From Candidatus Nanosynbacter sp. HMT-352 (lineage in GTDB: Bacteria; Patescibacteriota; Saccharimonadia; Saccharimonadales; Saccharimonadaceae): 64,000 nucleotides of DNA. The DNA lies in assembly GCF_022819385.1 (NCBI RefSeq), contig NZ_CP089290.1:620001-684000 (forward strand), in the 5' to 3' direction. A program made the translations under genes and the position numbers. The notes below the pieces were generated by a model that did not search any database, was not told where the DNA came from, and worked only from the letters and a program-made list of their open reading frames with translations. Positions 15,863 through 22,682 of this stretch are shown here, piece after piece; position 1 is the stretch's first letter, and each line of letters opens with the position of its first letter.

Positions 15863-16264
15863 CGTCGATAAATTTACGCAAATCAACAAAATCCACATCA
15901 TGAATACCAGAAAAATCGCAGCCACATTATTCACATTCTTTATCGTTGCACCAAATATCACCGCCGCATGCCCATTCGCAAACGCCAAAAAACTAATTAC
16001 CGTCATAATCCCCAAACTTAAAAAACCAGTCACTCTGCTCGTCAGAGTAATTCTTTTTGTCATATTCATATCAATTAAAAACGGCAACGACGTTAGCTCA
16101 ACAACCACCAATATTATCGCAATCGGAAGATTTAAAGATGACGGAACCCCCGCAGAAGTAAGGACCGCAGAAAACTTCTCAAACGTAAATAATTGACATA
16201 ATAACGGCACCATTATTAATATTCCTGCAATCAATTTAACAATTTTATTCACTTTTCTAGACAT
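15845..16264 (-). CDS. four-helix membrane protein, unrecognised
   Basis: 139 residues with four membrane segments (near 8-25, 45-65, 77-97, 112-132) and a lysine-rich C-terminus. The layout resembles small DoxX-like proteins but I see no decisive motif. TTGAGC-17-TATACT ends 6 bases before the ATG (leaderless). Its 3' end overlaps the tRNA-Gln terminator on the other strand. Confidence 0.6.
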   Translation of the reverse strand: MSRKVNKIVKLIAGILIMVPLLCQLFTFEKFSAVLTSAGVPSSLNLPIAIILVVVELTSLPFLIDMNMTKRITLTSRVTGFLSLGIMTVISFLAFANGHAAVIFGATIKNVNNVAAIFLVFMMWILLICVNLSTKKTAK

Positions 16265-16325
16265 AATTTCAGTATAGCTTGCGCGTCAAAAAAGCTCAAG
16301 CTTGTTGTATTTTTTACGAAAGCAC

Positions 16326-16428
16326 TTGCACTTTTTATAAAAACGTCATAAAGTTAAATCAGCGAACGTTACAAAAATAAACACCACAAAATCGTATCTT
16401 TCGCTCTACGACAAATCCACCACAACTT
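16326..16428 (+). other. intergenic stretch with an orphan promoter
   Basis: TTGCAC (16326-16331), 17-base spacer, TAAAGT (16349-16354) on the plus strand, with no plus-strand gene before the hairpin terminator at 16429-16457. A transcript of about 95 bases could be made. I see no strong internal fold. Weak candidate for a small RNA. Confidence 0.2.
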
Positions 16429-16457
16429 AAAATACCCCGTCTCTATGGGGTATTTTT
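16429..16457. terminator. terminator of trmD (bidirectional)
   Basis: AAAATACCCC / GGGGTATTTT stem with an 8-base loop; T-runs on both strands. It overlaps the last codons of trmD. Confidence 0.85.
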
Positions 16458-17111
16458 ATTGGTCAATATCCGCGATTGTTCAGCGCGCCACTCGGCAATT
16501 TTTCCGTGGTGTCCGCTCAATAAAACATCCGGCACACGTAAACCTTTAAACTCCTCAGGTCGTGTATATTGTGGAAATTCCAACGTTTCTCCATCTGAAA
16601 AACTTTCAATTTCCGCAGATTTTTCACCGCCCAAAACTCCAGGAATCAACCTAACAATAGAATCAATCATCATCATTGCCGCCAGCTCTCCGCCCGTCAG
16701 CACAAAATCGCCAATACTCCATTGCTCATCAACTAGTTCTAAAATTCGCTCATCAACACCCTCGTATCGCCCGCAAATAAATATCACACCACTGTCATCA
16801 TCGGCTTCTTCCTGAGCTTTAGCCTGCTTCCAGCGCTGCCCGCGCGGACTCATTAATACCACTTTCGCTGTTTCATCTTGAGATTTCGCAAATTCTACCG
16901 CTTTCCATAACGGCTCAACCATAAGAAGCATCCCGTCGCCGCCGCCATAAGGAGTATCATCAACCTGACGACGAGGACCCAAACCAAACTCCCGCAGATT
17001 CACCGTCGTAAGCTCTACGATACCGTCTTTTTGTGCCTTCCACATCATGGAATTATTAAAAACTCCCGTCGTCATTTCTGGGAAAAGCGTAATTACTTGA
17101 AACTTTCTCAT
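16443..17111 (-). CDS. trmD: tRNA (guanine-N1)-methyltransferase
   Basis: 222 residues. Uses S-adenosylmethionine to make m1G37 in tRNAs, preventing +1 frameshifting. SPOUT trefoil-knot motifs are present: FPQYTRPEEFKG, GDFVLTGGELAAM, GRYEGVDERI and PYGGGDGMLL. Usual length is about 240. TGGACA-17-TACACT ends 7 bases before ATG and interleaves with the divergent promoter of the 17.2-kb gene. It is not in the usual rpsP-rimM-trmD-rplS operon; rpsP is at 59.5 kb. Confidence 0.96.
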   Translation of the reverse strand: MRKFQVITLFPEMTTGVFNNSMMWKAQKDGIVELTTVNLREFGLGPRRQVDDTPYGGGDGMLLMVEPLWKAVEFAKSQDETAKVVLMSPRGQRWKQAKAQEEADDDSGVIFICGRYEGVDERILELVDEQWSIGDFVLTGGELAAMMMIDSIVRLIPGVLGGEKSAEIESFSDGETLEFPQYTRPEEFKGLRVPDVLLSGHHGKIAEWRAEQSRILTNKNTP

Positions 17112-17131
17112 CTGTTACAGTGTAGCAAGTG

Positions 17132-17196
17132 TTGACTTTTTTGTCCAGGTATGATATATATATCAGCTTTTACTCAACCGAGTGAAGGTAGCCCTT
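17132..17196 (+). promoter_or_regulatory. cassette promoter and conserved 5' leader, copy 1
   Basis: TTGACT (17132-17137), 17-base spacer, TATATA (17155-17160), then leader TATCAGCTTTTACTCAACCG and GAGTGAAGGTAG. The hairpin TTACTC-AACC-GAGTGA (17170-17185) sits near the RNA 5' end. Copy 2 at 19503-19588 keeps the box spacing, the ATCAGCTT and AGGTAG flanks and the stem, with loop AGCC. Changes in the stem keep pairing (G-T wobbles), which argues for a functional RNA fold. Confidence 0.65.
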
Positions 17197-17757
17197 ATGC
17201 AGGAAGGAATTGTCGTGGAAACGATCTACGATGAGAGCACCAAGATAATCGACAGGATTACCCGTAGACTAATCGACGAGAGTGTCGACGAGAAGACCTA
17301 CGCGAAGACCTACGCGAAAATCTACAAGACGATCAAGCGCATAGCAAGAGCGATGGACTGGCTGTCTCAGCCTGTCCGCATCTCGATTGATAGAGAGGCT
17401 ACTATTCACGTTGTCCTATCCGTAAGGATAGGACACACCCCGCCTCACACAGACAAGCAGTCAGAGATGATGATAGATTTCATAGACATTCTCGCACCTG
17501 ACGCTACCAAATCTATATCAATAACATTCAAAAGACCGAATGTCATTGATAAAGTTGAAGTACGCTCCAGGAATGACTGTTTGATCATTTACAACGTGAA
17601 GGGCGCTCCACCCCTTACTATTTGCACGCTCATGGAAGCGTTGCAAGTTGACAAGGACACGACTTCCAGAGCACTCAAAAGAATCGCTCGAGGAAATGAG
17701 GATAAGATTCACCTCACTCATCCCCGCGATGAGTGGATGCTCTCCCAAAGGGCTTAA
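17197..17757 (+). CDS. cassette gene 1, unrecognised, possible C-terminal winged helix
   Basis: 186 residues from the ATG at 17197; an in-frame GTG at 17182 lies inside the conserved leader hairpin region and is less likely. Charged, no signal or membrane segment. Middle strands VRISIDREATIHVVLSVRIG; C-terminus LTICTLMEALQVDKDTTSRA followed by LKRIA resembles a small DNA-binding helical unit. I do not recognise the family. It shares promoter, leader and downstream hairpin with the unrelated gene at 18.9-19.5 kb. More GC-rich than trmD next door. Confidence 0.6.
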   Translation: MQEGIVVETIYDESTKIIDRITRRLIDESVDEKTYAKTYAKIYKTIKRIARAMDWLSQPVRISIDREATIHVVLSVRIGHTPPHTDKQSEMMIDFIDILAPDATKSISITFKRPNVIDKVEVRSRNDCLIIYNVKGAPPLTICTLMEALQVDKDTTSRALKRIARGNEDKIHLTHPRDEWMLSQRA

Positions 17758-17768
17758 CCGCCCGCCGA

Positions 17769-17836
17769 AAATAGCTCGCCTTGAGGCTTAAGCCTCGGCC
17801 GAAGCTCTTGGCGGGCTATTTTCATGTCTTTTTATA
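17769..17836 (+). terminator. conserved three-way 3' hairpin of cassette 1
   Basis: Outer 14-bp stem GAAAATAGCTCGCC / GGCGGGCTATTTTC (17769-17825) encloses a 14-base palindrome GAGGCTTAAGCCTC and a second small arm, followed by CATGTCTTTTTAT. Nearly the same element lies in opposite orientation at 18782-18850. It is a large terminator with a three-way-junction shape; the inner arms vary while the outer stem is kept. Confidence 0.7.
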
Positions 17837-17848
17837 GAAATTATTCCT

Positions 17849-17886
17849 CACCAAAAAACCGCCCCAGTAAGGACGGTTTTTTAGCA
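17849..17886. repeat. 38-base hairpin direct repeat, copy 1
   Basis: A hairpin AAAAAACCG ... CGGTTTTTT in the 38-base unit beginning CACCAAAAAACCGCCCC. A second copy in the same orientation, with one difference (AGT versus AAT), lies at 19607-19644. Works as a bidirectional terminator and brackets a 1.7-kb segment with two genes. Confidence 0.75.
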
Positions 17887-17900
17887 GACAACAGAAACCG

Positions 17901-18704
17901 TTATATGTTTTTCATACATTTGTCGATCGCTTCAGCTGCAATTTTTAATATTGGATTCTGTTCGCTCTGCTGCTCCATCATTGTCTTACGAAGCAGTTGC
18001 TCAAGTATTTCACAAACTGTGTCTGTATCAAGATCAGATACAGCTTTAGCAAACTCACGAACAGTTCCTTCATCATCCAAAATGTCGTAATAATGTATAT
18101 ATGGCTCTGGTGCGTATGTCTTGTCTGCTTTTCTTTCTTTTATGTATGCTAGGGTTTCATCGCGCATATTATGTATAAGATCCACATATTCCTCATATTC
18201 CTTGTTGTTTTTGTCGGAAAGTAGACTTTCGAATCGTTTGGCTATACGCATCTCAGATACAAAACATGCCCCACACGGTGAAAATACGTCTCCATCGTCT
18301 TCACATACACTGTATCCTATTATTTTCTTCACTATATACGTATACGGAGTAGCTTTACATTGGTCTGAAGACATGGGAGGATTTTTTTCTGAGAACGGGT
18401 GTTCGTGCTTGTCGCCACCCGGAAGATCGTATATTCTATTAGCTATTTGTAACATTTTAGTCTGTTCCTGGGGAGAATCTCTTGTTACATACCATATTTT
18501 TTCTTTTTCGTCTTCGGTTAGAGGGCGTCCGAGCGCCTTCTCTCTTCTGGCTATCTTATTTAAGCCTCTCTCGTAGGCTATCATCATTGCTTGACTCGTT
18601 CTTAGTCTCCACACCCCTTGCAGACCTTTTGGATTAGGATTTGGGTCTGAGAGAGCATGATTATTATTAAAGGGTATCCAGTAATATTCGCGACTTCCGT
18701 ACAT
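17901..18704 (-). CDS. orphan island protein, unrecognised
   Basis: 267 residues, soluble, with no signal or membrane segment. It starts MYGSREYYWIPFNNNHALSD and has a helix rich in Arg/Lys/Glu (about 40-65) and a cysteine pair region GYSVCEDD ... FSPCGACFVSEMR near 140-155 that could bind metal. C-terminal third is helical and acidic. RBS AAGGAG precedes the ATG; TATAGT is the likely -10. Its leader is not the cassette leader. It lies between the two cassettes and inside the 38-base repeats. No family recognised. Confidence 0.6.
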   Translation of the reverse strand: MYGSREYYWIPFNNNHALSDPNPNPKGLQGVWRLRTSQAMMIAYERGLNKIARREKALGRPLTEDEKEKIWYVTRDSPQEQTKMLQIANRIYDLPGGDKHEHPFSEKNPPMSSDQCKATPYTYIVKKIIGYSVCEDDGDVFSPCGACFVSEMRIAKRFESLLSDKNNKEYEEYVDLIHNMRDETLAYIKERKADKTYAPEPYIHYYDILDDEGTVREFAKAVSDLDTDTVCEILEQLLRKTMMEQQSEQNPILKIAAEAIDKCMKNI

Positions 18705-18781
18705 AATAAATCTCCTTTATAAAAACTATTACTCACTTGATATTAAACCATACTATATCATAAACTCACGGATATTATAAA

Positions 18782-18850
18782 TAAAAAGACATGAAAATAG
18801 CCCACCAAGAGGCTCAGCCGAGATCTGACGTCTCAAGGCGAGCTATTTTC
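18782..18850 (-). terminator. conserved three-way 3' hairpin of cassette 2
   Basis: Minus-strand counterpart of 17769-17836: outer stem GAAAATAGCTCGCC / GGTGGGCTATTTTC, inner arms GAGACGTCAGATCTC and GGCTGAGCC, tail CATGTCTTTTTAT. It ends the gene at 18861-19502. Confidence 0.7.
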
Positions 18851-18860
18851 TCTCAGTGGA

Positions 18861-19502
18861 CTAGGAAGGAAGAGATAAAATCCAACCGTTCGTCTCTTCT
18901 AGGTGTCTGGTATCTTTGGCATTTGGGTATCCCAATGTCAAATCCCAGCTCCAGAACTCAGCTTCATCTCTCCCCGGAAAGAGCGACCTCCACTCCTCAC
19001 TGCTATAAAGGTATGAAGCTTTTCCTTCACCCCTGCCGCTCACCAGGTCAATAAGGGAATAGATCACACACTCGTTCACATTCGAGAATGCAATCAGAGC
19101 AGCCATCGCATTGAGGGGTAATACATCTCCTCGGAAGTTCCCGCTTCCTCCTAGGTGTACGTTGGGGCTTATGTGAATACTAAGCCCTTCTCCTCGGAGA
19201 GTAAGATCTTCGCGGGTTAGCGTCACCGAGGTGACCGCATCGCCCACTTTCCATGCAACGGGGGAAGCACCCCCGGACAGGGGTACTTCATACCCCTCGT
19301 AAAGATTGAGGGATCCTCGAATCTTTACAAAAACGGTTTCACCGTCGGTGTCAACTCGGGTGTATTCCCCGAGGGAAACTCCACGGCTTGAAGACTTGTA
19401 GCGCCAGCGGCGGTAGCTGTTCTCGATATCGAACTGCGTAAGTTCGTGCGGGATCAACGCCATCCCGCCAAAGCATTCGCGGAGTTCTTCTTCAGTGAGC
19501 AT
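18861..19502 (-). CDS. cassette gene 2, unrecognised
   Basis: 213 residues, soluble, starting at the ATG after GAGGAGAG. Middle region is beta-rich and Gly-rich (GEGLSIHISPNVHLGGSGNF); C-terminus is Trp-rich (EEWRSLFPG, AEFWSWDLTLGYP). No similarity to the 17.2-kb protein that I can see, and no known family. It uses the same promoter-leader and 3' hairpin as that gene. Clearly GC-rich: 35 of 60 bases at 19261-19320. Transferred DNA is likely. Confidence 0.6.
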   Translation of the reverse strand: MLTEEELRECFGGMALIPHELTQFDIENSYRRWRYKSSSRGVSLGEYTRVDTDGETVFVKIRGSLNLYEGYEVPLSGGASPVAWKVGDAVTSVTLTREDLTLRGEGLSIHISPNVHLGGSGNFRGDVLPLNAMAALIAFSNVNECVIYSLIDLVSGRGEGKASYLYSSEEWRSLFPGRDEAEFWSWDLTLGYPNAKDTRHLEETNGWILSLPS

Positions 19503-19588
19503 CTTGCTCTCCTCTTCTGGATGGATCTACCTCTACTCGGCTGAGCAGAAGCTGATAAATATATACCACACCTAGGCAGTCATGTCAA
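19503..19588 (-). promoter_or_regulatory. cassette promoter and conserved 5' leader, copy 2
   Basis: TTGACA (19583-19588), 17-base spacer, TATATA (19560-19565), then TTTATCAGCTTCTGCTCAGC and CGAGTAGAGGTAG. Hairpin CTGCTC-AGCC-GAGTAG at 19533-19548. Matches the leader at 17161-17190 in boxes, flanks and fold. Confidence 0.65.
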
Positions 19589-19606
19589 CACCCGAGAATT
19601 TTACCC

Positions 19607-19644
19607 CACCAAAAAACCGCCCCAATAAGGACGGTTTTTTAGCA
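19607..19644. repeat. 38-base hairpin direct repeat, copy 2
   Basis: Same unit as 17849-17886 with one base changed. On the minus strand it also terminates the khpA transcript about 80 bases past its stop. Between them, 19645-19723 holds a small hairpin CAATGG/CCATTG nested in GCTCT/AGAGC. Confidence 0.75.
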
Positions 19645-19723
19645 CAAATAAGGCTCTCAATGGTTTCCCATTGTCTCGCATAGAGCTGTTCTCGCATAAT
19701 GTCTGTGCTTGAACTGGTTCTAA

Positions 19724-20113
19724 TTATATATCAAGGTCATCGAGTTCTGCAAGCTCTTTTCTGGTGTTTTCTGCGTAAGAAGATCCATTTTCCACAGCTT
19801 CATCTGTTGAGTTATCCACAGAAGCATGATCGTTATAGCTATTACCCTCACGCTCACCAGAAAAACCATCATTGTTAACGATCTTCAAGTTATATCGAGC
19901 ATCATTCTTTGCGCCCAAAGCTCGCAGAAGCGTGCGCAAACTCTGTGCCGTACTGCCGCGCTTACCAATAACTCGACCCAAATCTGCTGGATTAACTGTC
20001 AATGTTAGTAAAACGCCCTTTTCATCAATTGTTCGGTCTACTACGACGTCTTCTGGATGTCCGACCAACGCCTTTACAGTATATTCTACAAACTGCTGAT
20101 CTATTGTTGACAT
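19724..20113 (-). CDS. khpA: KH-domain RNA-binding protein KhpA
   Basis: 129 residues from the ATG at 20113, chosen for its GGAGGAGG site; in-frame codons upstream lie beyond the TATAAT promoter. Residues 1-80 form a type II KH domain with the GxxG loop in RVIGKRGST. The remaining 45 residues are an acidic Ser/Asn/Glu tail not found in Firmicutes KhpA, which is about 80 residues. Partner of KhpB/Jag in RNA binding and cell-size control in other bacteria. It has its own -10 after rnc but may be cotranscribed. Confidence 0.85.
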   Translation of the reverse strand: MSTIDQQFVEYTVKALVGHPEDVVVDRTIDEKGVLLTLTVNPADLGRVIGKRGSTAQSLRTLLRALGAKNDARYNLKIVNNDGFSGEREGNSYNDHASVDNSTDEAVENGSSYAENTRKELAELDDLDI

Positions 20114-20183
20114 TCTGCCCCTCCTCCTGGAATTAAACTGTATTTTCATTATACACGAGCGGTTTACGCCGTGCAAACTTTAA

Positions 20184-20900
20184 TTATTTCTCGCCAGATT
20201 CTTTATATTTAGCAATTGCAGCGCGAGCAGCTTGCTGTTGGGCGACTTGCTTTGACGGACCAATGCCTCGCCCCATCATATTATCGCCAACAAAAACCCC
20301 AAGAGTAAAGACTTTATCGTGATCTGGACCTTCTTCGCTCAGGACTTTATATACCGGCGTTTGATTGTCAACTCGCTGAGAAATCTCCTGCAAATATGAC
20401 TTCGGATCACGCCAACTGCCAGACTCCAAAATTCCATCCAACTTAACAATTATATGCTTGTGAATAAAATCGCGAGCATCATCAAAGCCACGCTCCAAAT
20501 AAATTGCGCCGATTACCGCCTCAAATGCATTGGCTAAAATCTGTAAATGCGCTCGCTCTGAGCCGTTTTTCTCGCCCTTTGACATACGAATCAGCGGACC
20601 ATAACCCAACTTATCACCAGCGTCACCAATACTTTCCGTTCGTACCAAAGCTGCCCGCCAAGCAGTCAAAATTCCCTCTGGCTCAGAAAAATGCGTAAAC
20701 AAATATTCTGTTACTGCCAATTCCAAAACCGCATCACCTAAGAATTCCAAGCGCTCATTGTGGTGATGAACGGATTTTCGATGCTCATTCACATAGCTAC
20801 GGTGAGTCAAAGCTGTAATCAGCAAATCCAAATTCGTAAATTCAAAACCTAATTTTTCGCGCGCAAAATCTTGATACGGCGCAGTGTTCATTCCGTTCAT
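20184..20900 (-). CDS. rnc: ribonuclease III
   Basis: 238 residues. Cuts double-stranded RNA in rRNA and mRNA maturation. Signature NERLEFLGDAVLELAV (metal-binding E and D), second acidic cluster ILANAFEAVIGAIYLE, and C-terminal dsRNA-binding domain from about 163 with DPKSYLQEISQR and SKQVAQQQAARAAI. The ATG immediately follows the stop of the upstream Nudix gene. Order rpmF-nusB-nudix-rnc-khpA forms one string on the minus strand. Confidence 0.96.
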   Translation of the reverse strand: MNGMNTAPYQDFAREKLGFEFTNLDLLITALTHRSYVNEHRKSVHHHNERLEFLGDAVLELAVTEYLFTHFSEPEGILTAWRAALVRTESIGDAGDKLGYGPLIRMSKGEKNGSERAHLQILANAFEAVIGAIYLERGFDDARDFIHKHIIVKLDGILESGSWRDPKSYLQEISQRVDNQTPVYKVLSEEGPDHDKVFTLGVFVGDNMMGRGIGPSKQVAQQQAARAAIAKYKESGEK

Positions 20901-21398
20901 TTATAAGTTCTCCTGTCTAATTCGTTTCATTGCCAAAAGAATCAGCTTGCCAATATCTTCATATTCAACTTCATCCAGCGCCTCATGAAAACTAAACCAT
21001 TTAAGACCATTCATCCACTCTTCCTTTTGGAGTTTCTCATTAGGATCCAGCGCCTTAACTAGATAAACTTGCGTTGTCATCAATACCAATTTATCGATTC
21101 GACGATAACGAAAATTCACCTTTCCTAGCCAGCCGTGCAGTTCAATTTTCTTCAGCCCAGTTTCCTCGCCGATTTCCCTACGAGCCGTCACTTGAGCTGT
21201 TTCACCTGGCTCAATGTGCCCTTTGGGAATTGTCCAGCGATCGCGAGCGTCCTGATAAAGCAAAAATTCTGCCTCGCCCTTTTTATTACGACGAAAAATC
21301 ACGCCACCGGCAGTTGGCTCGCGCACAATTTCCTGAATCAATGGCTTCTTGCTGCCACCAAAATATTTTTTTATCTTATCAAAGTTGCTTGTTCTCAC
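20901..21398 (-). CDS. Nudix hydrolase (Ap4A hydrolase-like)
   Basis: 165 residues, starting at GTG 21398, seven bases after GGAGGAG; the frame stays open further upstream but no initiation site is seen there. The gene overlaps the end of nusB by 20 bases. Nudix box GHIEPGETAQVTARREIGEETGL fits fully; TIPKGHIEPGE is typical of diadenosine-polyphosphate hydrolases. Basic N-terminal region (KIKKYFGGSKK). Translationally coupled between nusB and rnc. Confidence 0.85.
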   Translation of the reverse strand: MRTSNFDKIKKYFGGSKKPLIQEIVREPTAGGVIFRRNKKGEAEFLLYQDARDRWTIPKGHIEPGETAQVTARREIGEETGLKKIELHGWLGKVNFRYRRIDKLVLMTTQVYLVKALDPNEKLQKEEWMNGLKWFSFHEALDEVEYEDIGKLILLAMKRIRQENL

Positions 21399-21837
21399 TG
21401 TCGGACTCCTCCACGAGAGTACGGAGTGCCGTGCCAAGCACGCCATTCACAAACTTACCCGAGTTATCCGAACCGAACGCTTTTGCTAACTCTACTGCTT
21501 CGTTAATCACCACTTTTGGTGGAACGGTATCTGCACAATATAGCAATTCATATAAACCAATTCTAAGTACTGCCCGATCAATTCGCGGCAACTGACTAAT
21601 AGGCCATTCTGGCGCCAATGGCTGCAATTTCTCGTCCAATTGACTCTGCGTCGAAAGCACGCCACTGATCAAATTATCGATAAATTCAATATCGTCAACC
21701 GATGATTTATATTCAGCCAAATTACGCTTTAAAATAGTCTTATAATCAACATCGCTATCACCAACCTCTTTGCGAAATTCATGTTCATAAAGTGTTTGCA
21801 GTGCGACAATTCGTCCCAAATGACGGTTTGATGCCAT
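21379..21837 (-). CDS. nusB: transcription antitermination factor NusB
   Basis: 152 residues, all helical. With NusE (S10) it binds boxA RNA to stop early termination in rRNA operons. Family blocks: RHLGRIVALQTLYEHEF at the N-terminus and PRIDRAVLRIGLYELLY, VVINEAVELAKAFGSDNSGK and FVNGVLG at the C-terminus. Start follows AGGACG, 25 bases after the rpmF stop. Confidence 0.95.
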   Translation of the reverse strand: MASNRHLGRIVALQTLYEHEFRKEVGDSDVDYKTILKRNLAEYKSSVDDIEFIDNLISGVLSTQSQLDEKLQPLAPEWPISQLPRIDRAVLRIGLYELLYCADTVPPKVVINEAVELAKAFGSDNSGKFVNGVLGTALRTLVEESDSENKQL

Positions 21838-21861
21838 TATTAAGCGTCCTGTTCGTAATTA

Positions 21862-22008
21862 TTATTTTGTTGTTTTACCGGTTTCACGCTTGGTCGTCTT
21901 CACTTTAACTGGTGAAGTTGCGTTAACACGACGTGCCAATTTTAATACCAAGTGGCTGCGACGAAGACCAGTTTTACGTGGGCTACTCTGTTTCTTAGGT
22001 TGTGCCAT
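21862..22008 (-). CDS. rpmF: ribosomal protein bL32, zinc-less short form
   Basis: 48-residue basic protein read on the minus strand: begins MAQPKKQSSPRKTGLRRSH, then LVLKLARRV, and ends KRETGKTTK. The N-terminal M-A-x-P-K-x-x-x-S and following R-R-S-H are the bL32 pattern, and the neighbourhood (rpmF before rnc-region genes) fits. The two C-x-x-C zinc knuckles of ordinary bL32 are absent. RBS AGAGGAG precedes the ATG. First gene of the string leading to rnc and khpA. Confidence 0.85.
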   Translation of the reverse strand: MAQPKKQSSPRKTGLRRSHLVLKLARRVNATSPVKVKTTKRETGKTTK

Positions 22009-22050
22009 AATTTATTCTCCTCTTTTAGGTTGTCATAAAACTTACGTACC

Positions 22051-22079
22051 ATTATACCTTTTTTATTAGACAATCTCAA
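22051..22079 (-). promoter_or_regulatory. promoter of the rpmF-nusB-nudix-rnc string
   Basis: TTGAGA (22074-22079), 17-base spacer, TATAAT (22051-22056) on the minus strand, with a leader of about 35 bases to the rpmF ATG. Confidence 0.65.
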
Positions 22080-22107
22080 GAGCCTGTCTGCAAATTAGAT
22101 AATAATA

Positions 22108-22136
22108 TTGACTTTTTATGTCGTTTATGGTAATAT
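22108..22136 (+). promoter_or_regulatory. leaderless promoter of the 22.1-kb gene
   Basis: TTGACT (22108-22113), 17-base spacer, TAATAT (22131-22136), ending 7 bases before the ATG at 22144. The frame is open from 22108 but the promoter occupies that part, so the start is 22144. Confidence 0.7.
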
Positions 22137-22143
22137 AGCAAAC

Positions 22144-22674
22144 ATGAACACGGAACGATTTACATCACAAAACAACAATGAAGACGACAGATCTGTAATA
22201 GAAATACCAAAATCTGTAGTTAAAATCGGTGCAGTAGCATTAGCCGCGTTAGGATTGGCTGGAGCTGCAAACGCCCTAGGCTTATTTCATAGTCCTAAAT
22301 CACCAGAAAAAGGACCAAGCCCTGCACACCAAGTAGCTCAAGTTGTAGAGAATTACAGCAATGGAGTCATCACGGAGCTGCCAGAAGACACAGAAATTCA
22401 CACTGTCACGCTTGAAGAAGGAGAAAATCCGACTTCGGTAGCCGAAACAGCCATGAAAGAATACAACGAAGAAAATCCTGAGAATAAGATAGATCCTAAT
22501 GAGGCAAGAAGCTCCATATACGAAACTGCTGTCTACATGAAAGATCTCTACAAAAACAAGACTGGCGACTCAGAGGTCCAACCAGGATCTACTGTCAACA
22601 TTGCCATAGGTGACATAAACGGTGACGGAAAGCCAAGCATAGCCATAACGAAAATAGAAGACAAATCTAAATAG
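22144..22674 (+). CDS. membrane-anchored secreted protein, unrecognised
   Basis: 176 residues. A charged N-terminal stretch, one membrane segment (about 27-47), a Pro/Ser linker, then an acidic extracytoplasmic domain. EEGENPTSVAETAMKEYNEE looks like a divergent LysM-type unit (G-E-N-x-x-x-x-A), with EVQPGSTVNIAI at its end. GDINGDGKPSI contains a D-x-N-x-D-G calcium-loop pattern. Function unknown; an envelope protein is likely. Confidence 0.6.
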   Translation: MNTERFTSQNNNEDDRSVIEIPKSVVKIGAVALAALGLAGAANALGLFHSPKSPEKGPSPAHQVAQVVENYSNGVITELPEDTEIHTVTLEEGENPTSVAETAMKEYNEENPENKIDPNEARSSIYETAVYMKDLYKNKTGDSEVQPGSTVNIAIGDINGDGKPSIAITKIEDKSK

Positions 22675-22682
22675 ACCGTCTT

